NCBI RefSeq assembly: GCF_000400365.1
Contig: NZ_BAOG01000025.1
Span: forward strand, 180,709 to 244,708
Reading direction: 5' to 3'
Source of the DNA: Vibrio jasicida CAIM 1864 = LMG 25398
GTDB lineage: Bacteria > Pseudomonadota > Gammaproteobacteria > Enterobacterales > Vibrionaceae
Length of the DNA stretch: 64,000 nt
Positions 9,881-20,403 of this stretch are shown here, in pieces. The notes under the pieces are model-generated. The model saw only the letters and a list, made by a program, of their open reading frames with translations. It did no database searches and was not told where the DNA came from. How positions within the stretch are numbered: position 1 is the stretch's first letter; every line of letters begins with the position of its first letter. A program made the translations under genes and the position numbers.

Positions 9881-10171
9881 TTGGCTCAGTCCAATCCAAC
9901 CGCAATAAGGTGGCTCTTCATGGGTCGCCTTTCCCGCTTTCAACCATTACAAGTCGTTACACAGTCAAACTCACTTCACCTAATAACCTTTAAACTCGTT
10001 TCAAACGTGCACCATACTTCCATCTCAGATAATTAGAACTTTATTCCGTTAAATGTGACTGTATTGATTTGATAGATAACCTACTGAATCAAATACAGAA
10101 TCTTTATTTAACAATGGAACTAACATCACATAAAGTTCCCCAAATAAACAACAATAAAAATAGGGATATGT
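9881..10171. other. Spacer between microproteins B and C
   Basis: 290 bp without an open frame. The first 60 bp (CAATCCAACCGCAATAAGGT onward, ending GGGTCGCC) has weak self-complementarity. The rest is AT-rich leader of copy C, whose start is preceded by AATAGGGAT. Confidence 0.35.
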
Positions 10172-10288
10172 ATGTGCAAACATGGGGGTTACTTACAGCG
10201 TCGTCAGCGCAGGCTTTGGGAGAAATTAGTGGGGATTAAAGAGGTATATGTTTGCTCACGATGTGGATACATCAAGCGAGTGAGATAG
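10172..10288 (+). CDS. Microprotein C, single zinc-knuckle type (38 aa)
   Basis: ATG 10172, TAG 10286-10288. Protein starts MCKHGGYLQRRQRR, then LWEKLVGIKEVYVC and CSRCGYIKRVR. It is the third tandem member and is followed 23 bp later by a terminator shared with tatC. Very basic (many Arg/Lys), with C-x-H and C-x-x-C retained. An in-frame-shifted earlier ATG (10168) gives a different frame and no conserved product. Function unknown. Confidence 0.72.
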   Translation: MCKHGGYLQRRQRRLWEKLVGIKEVYVCSRCGYIKRVR

Positions 10289-10310
10289 TTTGGCTAGGTT
10301 TAGAAAACGA

Positions 10311-10336
10311 AAAAGCGGCTCGAAAAAGCCGCTTTT
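10311..10336. terminator. Bidirectional terminator between microprotein C and tatC
   Basis: AAAAGCGGCT / AGCCGCTTTT, a 10-bp stem with a 6-nt loop and T-runs on both strands. Confidence 0.9.
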
Positions 10337-10355
10337 CTCTATTGAGAAGGAGAGA

Positions 10356-11108
10356 TTACTCTTCTGCTTCCGCCTCTTCCGTTTCATCTTTGCGAGTGTA
10401 GAAACGTGCGAAGAACAAGCCTACCTCAAACAGCAAACACATTGGGATTGCTAAAAGGGTTTGCGAGATCATATCCGGCGGCGTCAATAGCATGCCGACA
10501 ATAAACGCACAAACAATAATGTATGGGCGCTTCTCTTTCAGATCTTGTGGTGTGGTTGCGCCAGTCCAACATAGCAAGATAATCGCTACAGGCACTTCAA
10601 ACGCAATACCAAACGCCATAAACAGCGCCAGAACAAAATCAAGGTAACTCGAGATGTCGGTTGCGAACTCTACCCCACCAAGAGAGATAGCAGTAAAGAA
10701 GCCAAACACCAGCGGGAATACCACGAAGTAGGCAAACGCCACGCCGCAATAGAACAACAGTGAGCTCGAGAACAACAATGGCATGATCAAACGACGTTCA
10801 TGCTTGTACAACCCGGGCGCCACAAATGCCCAAACTTGGTACAAAATAAACGGCACCGCGACAAACACCGATGCGATAAGCGTTAGCTTCAGCGGTGTAA
10901 AGAAGGGTGAAGCCACATCGGTTGCGATCATCGTCGCGCCTTCAGGTAAACGCTCTACCAAAGGTGCAGAAACAAATTCATAAATGTGGTTGGAGAAATA
11001 AATTAGCCCAACAAACACGACCAATACTGCGGCAATTGCTTTTAGCAGTCGATTGCGAAGTTCTAATAGATGACTAATTAAAGGTTGTGTCTGCTCGACG
11101 GTAGACAT
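10356..11108 (-). CDS. tatC: Sec-independent (Tat) translocase subunit TatC
   Basis: 250-residue inner membrane protein with six predicted membrane segments (for example [38 protein letters not shown]). It has the TatC hallmark GLYKHERR after the second helix. TatC recognises twin-arginine signal peptides and with TatB forms the receptor complex for folded proteins. Acidic C-terminal tail [10 protein letters not shown]. Last gene of the ubiE-ubiJ-ubiB-tatA-tatB-tatC run, 68 bp after tatB, closed by the shared terminator. Confidence 0.97.
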   Translation of the reverse strand: MSTVEQTQPLISHLLELRNRLLKAIAAVLVVFVGLIYFSNHIYEFVSAPLVERLPEGATMIATDVASPFFTPLKLTLIASVFVAVPFILYQVWAFVAPGLYKHERRLIMPLLFSSSLLFYCGVAFAYFVVFPLVFGFFTAISLGGVEFATDISSYLDFVLALFMAFGIAFEVPVAIILLCWTGATTPQDLKEKRPYIIVCAFIVGMLLTPPDMISQTLLAIPMCLLFEVGLFFARFYTRKDETEEAEAEE

Positions 11109-11176
11109 GGCAAACCTCTTTTTAAAAACCAGATCAAAAAGGAGCTACCAATGTCTAGTAGCTCCTCCTAATGAGA

Positions 11177-11575
11177 CTATTCGGCTTTCTTATCTGCCGC
11201 TGTAACCTTAATCTCTTCCGCTTTCTCAACGGTTTCAGTCGCTTTTGCAGCTTCTTGCGGCTCTGCGTCTGATTTGGTTGGTTCCGCGTAAGGGCGGTTT
11301 ACAGATTGCGCGGCTTTCTTCAGTTCTTCAACAGAAGACTTTAGCTCAGGAGACAGATCATCCATCCCCATTTGCTCAGCTTTACGCAAGTTTTCTTGCA
11401 GTTCTTGGACTTTTAGCTCGTGTGACAATTCGTCTTTGACGCTATTTGCCATACTCTTCGCTGCTCCGACAAAACGAGAGACACTGCGGATGGCATGTGG
11501 CAAACGCTCGGGACCAAGAACAACCAGACCAACAACAGATATTAATACCAGTTCCCAAAAACCGATATCAAACAC
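11177..11575 (-). CDS. tatB: Tat translocase subunit TatB
   Basis: 132 residues. The N-terminal membrane helix with the TatB pattern [17 protein letters not shown] then VLGPERLP is followed by an amphipathic helix and a long charged tail (Lys/Glu/Ala-rich). TatB pairs with TatC in signal-peptide binding. The start is 3 bp downstream of the tatA stop, so translation is probably coupled. Confidence 0.96.
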   Translation of the reverse strand: MFDIGFWELVLISVVGLVVLGPERLPHAIRSVSRFVGAAKSMANSVKDELSHELKVQELQENLRKAEQMGMDDLSPELKSSVEELKKAAQSVNRPYAEPTKSDAEPQEAAKATETVEKAEEIKVTAADKKAE

Positions 11576-11578
11576 GTT

Positions 11579-11827
11579 TTACGCCTGCTCTTTGTCTTTT
11601 TTCGTTTCAGGAGCAGATTCTTTCTTTTGCTGCTCTTCTAAACTTTTTGGCTCGAAGTCTGCGTCTTTGTCTTCTTTCTTCGCAGAATCATCTTCGCTCA
11701 TCGCTTTCTTGAAGCCCTTAACGGCACCACCCAGATCGCCACCGATACCGCGCAGTTTCTTAGTTCCGAATAGCAATACAACAATTACAGCAATGATTAA
11801 AAGTTGCCAAACACTGATACCACCCAT
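11579..11827 (-). CDS. tatA: Tat translocase pore subunit TatA
   Basis: 82 residues: short N-terminal membrane helix ([15 protein letters not shown]) with the conserved FGTKKLR hinge, then the amphipathic helix [15 protein letters not shown] and a highly charged tail. TatA oligomers form the transport-active assembly. Preceded by a 48-bp gap after ubiB containing GAGGTAAAAAG, a good Shine-Dalgarno. Confidence 0.96.
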   Translation of the reverse strand: MGGISVWQLLIIAVIVVLLFGTKKLRGIGGDLGGAVKGFKKAMSEDDSAKKEDKDADFEPKSLEEQQKKESAPETKKDKEQA

Positions 11828-11875
11828 TCTTTTTACCTCGGGTCTTTAAACAAAATTATTTCAAGAGTTTAACGT

Positions 11876-13510
11876 CTATCGACGATAAGCTCGCCAACTA
11901 AGCAGCCAAAATGTGACACCTGCGATACCGCTGGCCATCGATAGCTGCTCATAAGCGTTATCCACCAATATTGCCGAGCATACGACTAAAGTGGCTCCAA
12001 CACCAAATAAAAACTTTCCTGTCGCCTGCTGACGCTTGCTGTGACGGTAACCTTGATAAAGCTGATCCATGCGTTGATTCATGGCTTTACCTTGTTTAAG
12101 GCTATCGTAAAGCAGCTCCGGCAGTTCCGGTAACTTCTCTGCCCAAAACGGCGCGCGGTCTTTAATGGCATTCACTAAAGCTTGCGGACCGACTTGGTTC
12201 ATCATCCATTCTTCAAGGAAAGGCTTCGCGGTCTCCCACAAATCAAGTTGTGGGTACAACTGGCGGCCCAGTCCTTCGACGTACAACAGCGTTTTTTGTA
12301 GCAATACAAGCTGCGGTTGCACTTCCATATTGAATCGACGCGCAGTGTTGAACAAATTCAACAATACGTGACCGAAAGAGATTTCACACAGTGGTTTAGC
12401 AAAGATTGGTTCACACACGATGCGAATCGCAAATTCAAATTCATCGACATTGGTATCGGCAGGTACCCACCCCGAATCAACGTGCAATTCCGCTACGCGG
12501 CGGTAATCACGATTGAAGAAAGCGAGGAAGTTTTCCGCCAGATAGCGTTTGTCTTCAGTGTTAAGTGTACCAACGATCCCGCAATCCAGCCCAATCCACA
12601 TCGGATTATCTGGATGCTCCGGTTTAACGAAGACGTTGCCCGGGTGCATGTCGGCATGGAAAAAGCTGTCTCGGAACACCTGAGTGAAGAATACTCTCAC
12701 ACCGCGTTCCGCGAGCAATTTCATATTGGTGCCATTCGCTTCCAAGCCTTCAATATCAGAGACTTGGATGCCATATATTCGCTCAGAAACCATGACAGTT
12801 TCATTACTAAAGTCAGGAAAAACTTCTGGTACGTAAAGCTCTTCACTGCCTTCGAAGTTGCGACGCAGTTGAATCGCGTTCGCCGCTTCACGACGCAAAT
12901 CGAGTTCATCAAGTAAGGTTTTTTCGTACTCGCGAACCACTTCAACTGGTTTCAAACGACGTGCTTCAGGCATCGCTCCGGCGACTATACGCGCCATTCG
13001 GTGCATCAGTTTTAGATCTGAATCAATGACCGGACGAATATCTGGACGGATGACCTTTAATACCACTTCTTGGTTAGTGTCTTTTAATCGCGCGGTATGC
13101 ACCTGAGCAATCGACGCAGACGCTAACGGTTTGATATCAAATTCAGTAAACCAGTTTTCTAATGGACCGCCCAGAGCGAGTTCCATTTGTTCTTTCGCTA
13201 ACTGCCCATCAAATGGCGCAACTTGGTCTTGCAAAAGCGCAAGAGGATCAGCGATATGTGGAGGGAAAAGGTCACGGCGGGTCGACATCATCTGACCAAA
13301 CTTAATCCAAACCGGACCTAGTTCTTGCAGAGCGAGACGAAGACGCTCACCTAACGGTTTCTCTGGGTGCTTGTTCTTAATCCAGAATAAGCTTTTGCGC
13401 ATCAAAAGCGGCGCTTTGGTCAGTTGATGATCTGGCAACAACTCATCCAAGCCGTATTCTAGCTGAACTTTAATGATTTGATATAAGCGCTTTATTTCTG
13501 CTGGCGTCAT
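11876..13510 (-). CDS. ubiB: Ubiquinone biosynthesis kinase-like protein UbiB
   Basis: 544 residues of the ABC1/ADCK/UbiB atypical kinase family, needed for ubiquinone synthesis. Visible family features: KxGQ region ([13 protein letters not shown]), Ala-rich nucleotide loop ([11 protein letters not shown]), catalytic-loop equivalent [10 protein letters not shown] and metal motif LDCGIVG. A C-terminal pair of membrane helices ([18 protein letters not shown] and a second near the end) anchors it. The start codon overlaps the ubiJ stop by 4 nt (ATGA). Conserved ubiEJB order. Confidence 0.97.
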   Translation of the reverse strand: MTPAEIKRLYQIIKVQLEYGLDELLPDHQLTKAPLLMRKSLFWIKNKHPEKPLGERLRLALQELGPVWIKFGQMMSTRRDLFPPHIADPLALLQDQVAPFDGQLAKEQMELALGGPLENWFTEFDIKPLASASIAQVHTARLKDTNQEVVLKVIRPDIRPVIDSDLKLMHRMARIVAGAMPEARRLKPVEVVREYEKTLLDELDLRREAANAIQLRRNFEGSEELYVPEVFPDFSNETVMVSERIYGIQVSDIEGLEANGTNMKLLAERGVRVFFTQVFRDSFFHADMHPGNVFVKPEHPDNPMWIGLDCGIVGTLNTEDKRYLAENFLAFFNRDYRRVAELHVDSGWVPADTNVDEFEFAIRIVCEPIFAKPLCEISFGHVLLNLFNTARRFNMEVQPQLVLLQKTLLYVEGLGRQLYPQLDLWETAKPFLEEWMMNQVGPQALVNAIKDRAPFWAEKLPELPELLYDSLKQGKAMNQRMDQLYQGYRHSKRQQATGKFLFGVGATLVVCSAILVDNAYEQLSMASGIAGVTFWLLSWRAYRR

Positions 13511-14142
13511 GAGTTCTCCAGCGCAGGCTTATCCGAGTCGAACTTATTTAGTAGTACGTTTAGGCGCGCTTCGACACGAGAAGCTTGACTGCGAACGTCA
13601 TCTACTTGGTCACAGAAGTGGGCGATTTCCAGCGGTGCTGGCGCCAATTTCCATTCTTCTGTTACCACTTGAGCAAGGTGGCGTTGGTGTTTTTCCGCTT
13701 GAGAAGCAAAGAAACCACCGATGTTTTTGGTGCCTTGCACAAAGGTATGTGCCACGACATCCCCCGTCACTCGAGACAGCCACTCTTCAATATCTGGCTT
13801 GCAATCGACCATCAATTGAGAGAATTTCTGTGCAAGTTGGATGTCACCTTCAAGCTCAAGTTTGTCTTGCTTGATAAGGCGAGTGATGTTGGCTTGATCG
13901 CGCAGCTCAGGAAGTACGCTTAGATTCAGCGACAGATAACAATCTGGCTGACCTTCGTAATTGCCCAAAACATCGATTTGCTGGCTGAAGATGAACGTCA
14001 GCGTCTTATTGATTTCTTTGAGGTGAATTTGAATCACCTGACCTTTAAGACGTGACAAACGACGACCCAATCCAGGGTCATCTTTAATCAGCGTATTTAG
14101 TGTCGTTTCAATAACGGCAGTGATAAGAGGTTCAAATGGCAT
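13507..14142 (-). CDS. ubiJ: Ubiquinone biosynthesis accessory factor UbiJ (SCP2 domain)
   Basis: 211 residues with an N-terminal SCP2-like lipid-binding fold (about 15-110) and a C-terminal helical segment that may form a coiled coil ([20 protein letters not shown]). UbiJ binds the hydrophobic ubiquinone intermediates and organises the soluble Ubi complex with UbiK. Lies between ubiE (11 bp) and ubiB (4-nt overlap). Confidence 0.93.
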   Translation of the reverse strand: MPFEPLITAVIETTLNTLIKDDPGLGRRLSRLKGQVIQIHLKEINKTLTFIFSQQIDVLGNYEGQPDCYLSLNLSVLPELRDQANITRLIKQDKLELEGDIQLAQKFSQLMVDCKPDIEEWLSRVTGDVVAHTFVQGTKNIGGFFASQAEKHQRHLAQVVTEEWKLAPAPLEIAHFCDQVDDVRSQASRVEARLNVLLNKFDSDKPALENS

Positions 14143-14153
14143 ACCGCTTATCC

Positions 14154-14933
14154 TTAGAACTTGTAGCCGCGGTGCAGCGCCACAATACCACCCGTTAGGT
14201 TGTAGTATTTGGTGTTTTCGAAGCCCGCTTCTTTCATCATGCCTTCCAGTGTTTCTTGGTCTGGGTGCATACGGATAGATTCTGCTAGGTAACGGTAGCT
14301 GTCTGCGTCATTTGCCACTAGCTCACCCATTTTTGGCAATAGGTGGAACGAGTACGCGTCGTACACTTTTGATAGTGGGTCTAGGATTGGTTTTGAGAAC
14401 TCAAGTACCAACAAACGACCACCTGGCTTCAATACGCGGAACATAGAGCGCAGCGCTTTGTCTTTATCAGTGACGTTACGTAGACAGAAACTGATAGTGA
14501 TCACGTCAAAGTAGTCATCTGGGAACGGCAGTTCTTCTGCGTTCGCTTGAACGTAATGCACGTTACCCACAATGCCGTTATCACGCAGTTTGTCACGACC
14601 GACATTCAGCATTGAGTTGTTGATGTCCGCAAGGATCACGTGACCTTGGTCGCCAACAATGCGTGAGAATTTCGCTGTTAAATCGCCTGTACCACCACCT
14701 AGATCGAGAACGCGTTGTCCCGGACGAGCGCCACTGCAATCAATAGTAAAACGCTTCCAAAGGCGGTGAACACCACCTGACATCAAGTCATTCATGATGT
14801 CGTATTTTGCTGCCACTGAGTGGAAAACTTCGGCAACTTTGGTCACTTTTTCGTCTTTTGCCACTGTGGTAAAACCAAAGTGGGTAGTGTCGTTATCTAA
14901 CGCTGTATTTGATTGCACACTTGTGTCCGTCAT
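14154..14933 (-). CDS. ubiE: Ubiquinone/menaquinone C-methyltransferase UbiE
   Basis: SAM-dependent C-methylation of the benzoquinol and demethylmenaquinol rings. Motif I reads [12 protein letters not shown]; the family signature [18 protein letters not shown] is downstream, and [15 protein letters not shown] is typical of UbiE. The frame opens at 14963, but the ATG at 14933 (MTDTSVQSN) has AGAGGAA 6 nt upstream and gives 259 aa, close to the E. coli 251. First of the ubi-tat run, 78 bp after rmuC. Confidence 0.96.
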   Translation of the reverse strand: MTDTSVQSNTALDNDTTHFGFTTVAKDEKVTKVAEVFHSVAAKYDIMNDLMSGGVHRLWKRFTIDCSGARPGQRVLDLGGGTGDLTAKFSRIVGDQGHVILADINNSMLNVGRDKLRDNGIVGNVHYVQANAEELPFPDDYFDVITISFCLRNVTDKDKALRSMFRVLKPGGRLLVLEFSKPILDPLSKVYDAYSFHLLPKMGELVANDADSYRYLAESIRMHPDQETLEGMMKEAGFENTKYYNLTGGIVALHRGYKF

Positions 14934-15011
14934 TCTGATTCCTCTTGGGCAGCACTTTTTCACTTCGGGGCGGTTGATAACAAATAGGGTCGCCCACTGT
15001 ACTGCGGGCGA

Positions 15012-16544
15012 TTAGTTTACTTTATCCTCAGCCGGATGTCTTTCTACTAAAGAAGCATTTTCCGAAAATGACTCTGTCTGCGCCAACTGAGCAAGATCTG
15101 GCGAGATTGGACGTTTTACTTCCACTCCTAGTTGCTTAAAGCTTTCCGCTTGACGGATCACGTTGCCTCGCCCTGTTGCTAGCTTATTCATTGCGCCTTG
15201 GTACGTTTGGTTGGCTTTGTCTAGTGCACCGCCCAGCCCTTCCATATCATCAACAAACAAACGCAGTTTGTCGTACAATTTTGCCGCTCGTTCAGCGATC
15301 AACTGAGCGTTTTCATTTTGGCGTTCGTTACGCCACAAGTTATCTATCGTACGTAGCGCCACCAGCAAAGTGGTCGGGCTGACCAAAATAATGTTTTGCT
15401 CCATCGCGTCTTTGACCAAGCTCGGGTCAGCTTGTATCGCCACTTGAAATGCAGGTTCCACCGGAATAAACATCAGTACGTAGTCTAGGCTTTGAATGCC
15501 TTTTAGCTGATGGTAATCTTTAAGGCTCAAGCCTTTGATGTGCGCGCGCAGCGCGGCTAGGTGATCGCTCAGCGCTTGCTCTCGTTGAATGTCGTTCTCT
15601 GCGTTGAAGTAGCGCTCGTACGCCACCAGCGCCATTTTCGAATCGACCACCACTTGTTTGTTTTGCGGTAAGTGAACTATCACATCCGGCTGATAGCGTT
15701 TGCCTGCTTCGTTTTGCAAGCTCACCTGAGTTTGGTACTCGTGCCCTTCACGCAAACCAGATTCTGCCAACACACGAGCCAGAACCACTTCACCCCAGTT
15801 GCCTTGCTGCTTGTTGTCACCTTTCAGAGCTTGAGTCAGATTGACCGCTTCTCGGGTCATATGCTCATTCAAACGTTGCAGGTTCTTCAACTCATGCACC
15901 AAGGTGTGACGCTCTTTGGCTTCTTGGCTAAAGCTGTCGTTGACTTGTTTCTTGAACCCTTCCAGTTGCTCTTTGAGTGGAGACAGCAAACCTTCCAAAC
16001 TCTGACGGTTTTGCATGTCGACTTTGGCGGTTTTCTCTTCAAACAACTGATTCGCTAGGTGTTCAAATTGCTGCTTCAAACGCACTTCTGCTTGCTCAAG
16101 AATTTGCAGTTTTTCAGCATTGGTTTGGCTGATTTGTTCGTGTCGCGCTTGCTGCTCACCAAGTTGGGTTTCAAGACGCGATTTATGCTCTCGCATCTGC
16201 CCTAGTTCATCAAAATACTGCTGACGCTCTTGCTTCACTGCTTCGAAATAGCGCAGCTTTTCCATCGCGGCCATCAATTTACCGTGAGTTTGGCGCACTT
16301 CGAATGCTGCTTTGTCGCGCTCGTCATCAAGTTCATCTAGTTCTTGCTGCGCATCGGCGAGGCTTTGCTTCACCTGTTCAAGTTGTTGTTGATGAAGCTG
16401 TTTTTCAGAGGAGAGCTGTTGTTCGAGCAATTGAGTTTGCGTGGCAAAGCGTTGTTTAACCCACCAACCCACTGCAACACCGCTGATGGTCGCGGTAAAA
16501 AGAGAAGACAGAATGAGAGATTGATGCTCAAGAATCCATTGCAT
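15012..16544 (-). CDS. rmuC: DNA recombination protein RmuC
   Basis: 510 residues. N-terminal membrane helix (LSSLFTATISGVAVGWWV), then a long coiled coil rich in Gln/Glu/Leu (about 30-170). The RmuC nuclease-like domain follows (about 190-470), with VVDSKMALVAYERY and conserved GNWGEVVL. Family members limit DNA inversions and may act as nucleases or restrain recombination; the mechanism is not settled. Upstream of ubiE on the same strand. A CTGG-N8-CCAG site 48 bp before the start resembles a weak LexA box. Confidence 0.93.
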   Translation of the reverse strand: MQWILEHQSLILSSLFTATISGVAVGWWVKQRFATQTQLLEQQLSSEKQLHQQQLEQVKQSLADAQQELDELDDERDKAAFEVRQTHGKLMAAMEKLRYFEAVKQERQQYFDELGQMREHKSRLETQLGEQQARHEQISQTNAEKLQILEQAEVRLKQQFEHLANQLFEEKTAKVDMQNRQSLEGLLSPLKEQLEGFKKQVNDSFSQEAKERHTLVHELKNLQRLNEHMTREAVNLTQALKGDNKQQGNWGEVVLARVLAESGLREGHEYQTQVSLQNEAGKRYQPDVIVHLPQNKQVVVDSKMALVAYERYFNAENDIQREQALSDHLAALRAHIKGLSLKDYHQLKGIQSLDYVLMFIPVEPAFQVAIQADPSLVKDAMEQNIILVSPTTLLVALRTIDNLWRNERQNENAQLIAERAAKLYDKLRLFVDDMEGLGGALDKANQTYQGAMNKLATGRGNVIRQAESFKQLGVEVKRPISPDLAQLAQTESFSENASLVERHPAEDKVN

Positions 16545-16591
16545 AATAGCGAGTTAGCCTGTGTTTTGTATCTTTAATAATGGTATTTACA

Positions 16592-16610
16592 TACTGGATA
16601 AATGTCCAGT
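16592..16610. promoter_or_regulatory. Inverted repeat resembling a degenerate LexA box upstream of rmuC
   Basis: ACTGGA-TAAATG-TCCAGT: symmetric, containing CTGG-N8-CCAG with an AT-rich centre, against the CTGT-N8-ACAG LexA consensus. It lies in the divergent rmuC/EamA promoter region. Confidence 0.3.
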
Positions 16611-16713
16611 TTGTTGGATGAAAAATCCTCGCATACACTAGGCGCTCCGTACAACATACTCACACCTGCTCAAACCAATAGCGATGAGCGGTACATCATC
16701 ACACAGAGGCATC

Positions 16714-17622
16714 ATGAACGAGCGTCGCGCCCTAGGATTTGGGCTATCAGCGGTATTACTTTGGTCAACAGTAGCGACCGCATTTAAATTGACTTTGGCG
16801 GAATTCTCACCGATTCAGATGCTTACCATAGCGAGTATTGTTTCGGCTATCGCACTTATCACGGTATGTGGCGTGCAGGGCAAGTTGAATCAGCTCAGCT
16901 CAACGTTTCTTGCCAATCCTTGGTACTACTTACTGCTCGGATTGATTAACCCACTGGCGTATTACCTTATCTTGTTTAAAGCATACGACTTACTGCCAGC
17001 CTCTCAAGCGCAGGCGATCAACTACAGTTGGGCGATCACGCTCACCTTGATGGCGGCGGTTTTCTTGGGTCAGAAGATCCGCAATAAAGACTGGATTGCT
17101 TGTGGTTTTAGTTATTTGGGCGTCATCGTGATTGCCACTAAAGGTAACGTGTTAGGAATGGAATTCGAAAGTCCGCTTGGTGTTGGCTTGGCATTACTTT
17201 CGACCCTGCTTTGGGCAAGCTACTGGATTCTTAATACCAAAAACAAAGCCGACCCTGTGGTAGGTGTCTTACTTGGCTTCTTGGTTGCGATTCCATTTGC
17301 GATTGGTTTAAGTATTTATGAAGGCGCGAATTGGGGCCAAATCACAGCCAAAGGCTGGGCAGCAGTGACTTATGTCGGCTTGTTTGAAATGGGCATCACC
17401 TTTGTATTGTGGCTAACGGCACTCAAGCTCACCGAGAACACCGCACGCATCAGCAACCTGATTTTTGCTTCACCATTCATCTCGCTCATGCTGCTTGCGA
17501 CCATCATTGGTGAAGAGATTCACCCATCCACTTTGATTGGCTTAGTGCTGATCATCAGTGGCTTGGTGATTCAACAAGTGAAGTTCGGCAAAAAGCAAAA
17601 ACAGGCGAACACCGTTCAATGA
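16714..17622 (+). CDS. EamA/DMT-family transporter
   Basis: 302 residues from the ATG at 16714 (AGAGG just upstream; an earlier in-frame ATG at 16684 has none). Ten predicted membrane helices arranged as two EamA repeats (about 5-135 and 150-290), the drug/metabolite transporter fold. WSTVATAFKLTL opens repeat one and LLSTLLWASYWILN opens repeat two. Substrate unknown; family members export amino acids or other metabolites. Ends with a cytoplasmic Lys/Gln tail. Divergent from rmuC. Confidence 0.87.
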   Translation: MNERRALGFGLSAVLLWSTVATAFKLTLAEFSPIQMLTIASIVSAIALITVCGVQGKLNQLSSTFLANPWYYLLLGLINPLAYYLILFKAYDLLPASQAQAINYSWAITLTLMAAVFLGQKIRNKDWIACGFSYLGVIVIATKGNVLGMEFESPLGVGLALLSTLLWASYWILNTKNKADPVVGVLLGFLVAIPFAIGLSIYEGANWGQITAKGWAAVTYVGLFEMGITFVLWLTALKLTENTARISNLIFASPFISLMLLATIIGEEIHPSTLIGLVLIISGLVIQQVKFGKKQKQANTVQ

Positions 17623-17722
17623 TGACGTCCGAAACCATTGCAAAAATGAGACGCGATTTATAAAAAAGAGAGCTAGCTAACAGTTTACTCGATTAATGAA
17701 GTGTTCCTTGCTTGGATTTGTT

Positions 17723-17753
17723 CGGGCTTTGGATACGATATAGCCAAAGCCCG
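17723..17753. repeat. Inverted repeat in the leader of the GGDEF-EAL gene
   Basis: CGGGCTTTGG (17723-17732) and CCAAAGCCCG (17744-17753): perfect 10-bp arms, 11-bp spacer, no T-tract on either strand. It is 65 bp before the start codon, so an operator or leader hairpin is as likely as a terminator of the EamA gene. Confidence 0.5.
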
Positions 17754-17817
17754 ATATGAACGTCTAATCAGATGTTAACAACACAAATCCAAGGGCGCTC
17801 AGGATGCTTTATTAACT

Positions 17818-20265
17818 ATGTTTCGCTTCGCTATCTCTCCTGCATTGATGACAGACTGGAAACTCGCTCTGCAACAGTGCTGTGATGCCACTAAGGCGCA
17901 CGGTCAGCTCTATAAATTTAGCTACACTCATCAATGGCGACTGAGTGAAGTCGCCACATCACCGCAGCACCACCGCGAAATTGTAGCGATTTTAGATATC
18001 GCGACCGACCGATTCCAACCTGCTCACTTCGATGCTGAACAAGTTTCCTTTGAGTCACAAACATTAAGCTACTGCCCTGTTTGGTTGCCCAACGGAAAAT
18101 TGTTTGCAGCTCTGGCTTTGGTTCATCCAAACCAACAGAAGCAAACGGTGGCGGCTTGGTTAAGCGCCATCGCTGGACGAATTAGCTTTGACATAAGCCA
18201 AACCTACCTTAAAGAACAACAGCGCCATCAAGTTCAATTGCCAGAATCGCTGCCGACCCTGCAAGAGTTCATCGATTGTTTAGAAGATCATACGTGGATA
18301 AAGAGTACCGACGGTCGCTATGCCATGACCAATCGCAGCGTGGAAAACTCATGGCAAATGACCGGCAGCGACATTGTTGGTAAGAATGACTTTGAATTGT
18401 TCAGCAGCAAACGAGCTAAGAAGTTCATCGACACCGACCAATTAGTGATCGCGACTGGCAGCCAAAACACCGTTGAAGAATGCACCCTGATAGATGACAA
18501 CAACAACCCCACCTGGCTTGAAACCATCAAATCGCCGATCCGAGATCACAGTGGTGAATTAATTGGTATTTTGGGGATGACAAGAAACGTCACACGCCGA
18601 AAAATGGTCGAAACTCAGCTCTCACTCGCATCGAAAATCTTCGACAACTCCCATGAAGGAATGGTGATTACTGATCGCAAAGCGAACATCCTCGATGTAA
18701 ACAGTGCCTTTACTCATATTACAGGCTATGCAGCCGAAGAAGTGATTGGTAAGAACCCTAATATTCTGCGGTCAGGGCATCATGATGGAGCCTTTTACAA
18801 GACACTTTGGCACCAGTTGGAAACCAAAGGCCAATGGAAAGGCGAATTCATCAACCGCAAAAAAGATGGCAGCATTTACCCGCAATTAGCCACTATCAGT
18901 GCGGTGATGGACGATAAAAATCATCTGATAAACTACATCTGCGTGTTCGAAGACATCTCAGTACGTAAAGCGCACGAAGAAAAGCTGCAACGCATGGCAT
19001 TTTATGACCCACTAACAAACCTTCCCAACCGAACACATCTGATTAGCCTTCTCGAGCAACACATTGAAAGTGGACAAAAGCACGACCACGCCTTTGCAAC
19101 GTTATTCCTCGACATTGACCATTTCAAACACATCAACGACAGCATGGGGCACTTCTGTGGTGATCAATTACTAACGAAACTCGCAGAACGCTTTCAAGAA
19201 GTCCTACATTTACGCGCGCACATTGCACGAATAGGCGGTGATGAGTTTGTCATCATATTGCCGAATATCGACTCTGAATCACAACTTATCGACACCATTG
19301 AAGACATTCTTAGCTTATTCAATCGACCTTTTGAAGTCAGTAAAAACGAAGCGTTACGCATCTCCACCAGCGTTGGCGTAGCACGTTACCCGCAAGATGG
19401 CCAAGACAGCGAAACCTTGTTGAAGAATGCAGACACCGCTATGTACTTGGCGAAGAAAAACGGTCGAAATGGCTACGCATTTTACTCTCCAGACTTAACA
19501 GATAAGTCGGTCACTCATGTCAGAATGCAATCGGCCTTGCATGAAGCCATCGAGAAAAACCAACTGCATTTGGCATACCAACCGCAGTACAACCTTAGTG
19601 AGAACGAGTTGGTTGGCGTCGAAGCATTACTGCGCTGGCAGCACCCAGAGCTTGGGGTTATTTCTCCGGCAGACTTCATTCCAATTGCAGAAAAAACAGG
19701 CCTTATTCAAAGCATTGGGAAATGGGTACTTGAACAAGCATGTTTACAAGGGCGAGCTTGGCTAGATAGCGGCATTGATTTTGGTAAGCTCGCGGTTAAC
19801 GTATCGGCACTCCAACTTCAGCAATCCGATTTTATTACTAAGCTGGGCGTCATTCTTAAAGAGACAAAATTCCCAGCTCATCGTTTAGAGTTAGAAATCA
19901 CCGAAAGCTTCTTATTAATAGATCCACAACAAGCGATCGCATCACTTAACTTACTACGCGAGTTAGGTATTGAGATTTCTTTGGATGACTTTGGTACTGG
20001 TTATTCGTCATTGTCGTACTTGAAAGGCTTACCAATCAATAAGCTGAAAATCGACCGTTCTTTTGTTAGCGATCTACCAAGCAACACCGACAGCAACGCG
20101 ATTGTGAATGCCATCATCGCCATGGGCCAAACCCTATCACTTAAGGTAGTCGCGGAAGGCATCGAAACCGACGAACAAGCACAATACCTATATGAGCACG
20201 GCTGTATCTACGGGCAAGGCTTCCGTTTTAGCGCCCCAGTTCGCGCAGAGAAGTTGTTTCGTTAG
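17818..20265 (+). CDS. GAF-PAS-PAS-GGDEF-EAL cyclic-di-GMP protein
   Basis: 815 residues, no clear membrane segment or signal peptide, so cytosolic. Domain order: GAF-like region (about 1-135), PAS (about 145-260), PAS with PAC (about 265-385), GGDEF (about 395-550) and EAL (about 560-815). The cyclase motif is intact (RIGGDEF, about 473). The phosphodiesterase keeps EALLRW (about 602), ELEITES, DDFGTGYSS and KIDRSF, so both activities are possible. Net activity cannot be predicted. Start ATG 17818 lacks a good Shine-Dalgarno (AGGA is 14 nt away); an ATG ten codons in is an alternative. Confidence 0.9.
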   Translation: MFRFAISPALMTDWKLALQQCCDATKAHGQLYKFSYTHQWRLSEVATSPQHHREIVAILDIATDRFQPAHFDAEQVSFESQTLSYCPVWLPNGKLFAALALVHPNQQKQTVAAWLSAIAGRISFDISQTYLKEQQRHQVQLPESLPTLQEFIDCLEDHTWIKSTDGRYAMTNRSVENSWQMTGSDIVGKNDFELFSSKRAKKFIDTDQLVIATGSQNTVEECTLIDDNNNPTWLETIKSPIRDHSGELIGILGMTRNVTRRKMVETQLSLASKIFDNSHEGMVITDRKANILDVNSAFTHITGYAAEEVIGKNPNILRSGHHDGAFYKTLWHQLETKGQWKGEFINRKKDGSIYPQLATISAVMDDKNHLINYICVFEDISVRKAHEEKLQRMAFYDPLTNLPNRTHLISLLEQHIESGQKHDHAFATLFLDIDHFKHINDSMGHFCGDQLLTKLAERFQEVLHLRAHIARIGGDEFVIILPNIDSESQLIDTIEDILSLFNRPFEVSKNEALRISTSVGVARYPQDGQDSETLLKNADTAMYLAKKNGRNGYAFYSPDLTDKSVTHVRMQSALHEAIEKNQLHLAYQPQYNLSENELVGVEALLRWQHPELGVISPADFIPIAEKTGLIQSIGKWVLEQACLQGRAWLDSGIDFGKLAVNVSALQLQQSDFITKLGVILKETKFPAHRLELEITESFLLIDPQQAIASLNLLRELGIEISLDDFGTGYSSLSYLKGLPINKLKIDRSFVSDLPSNTDSNAIVNAIIAMGQTLSLKVVAEGIETDEQAQYLYEHGCIYGQGFRFSAPVRAEKLFR

Positions 20266-20403
20266 AGATCGTTCGCAAAAAATATACCCTCCAATGAAAC
20301 GGAATCTTATTTCATGGGGGGTAACTCAAAACTTCTACCAACTTATTAGACACACGAATGCATATGAGAGCACCCTCACTTCAAATTAAGTAGGGGAAGA
20401 ATT

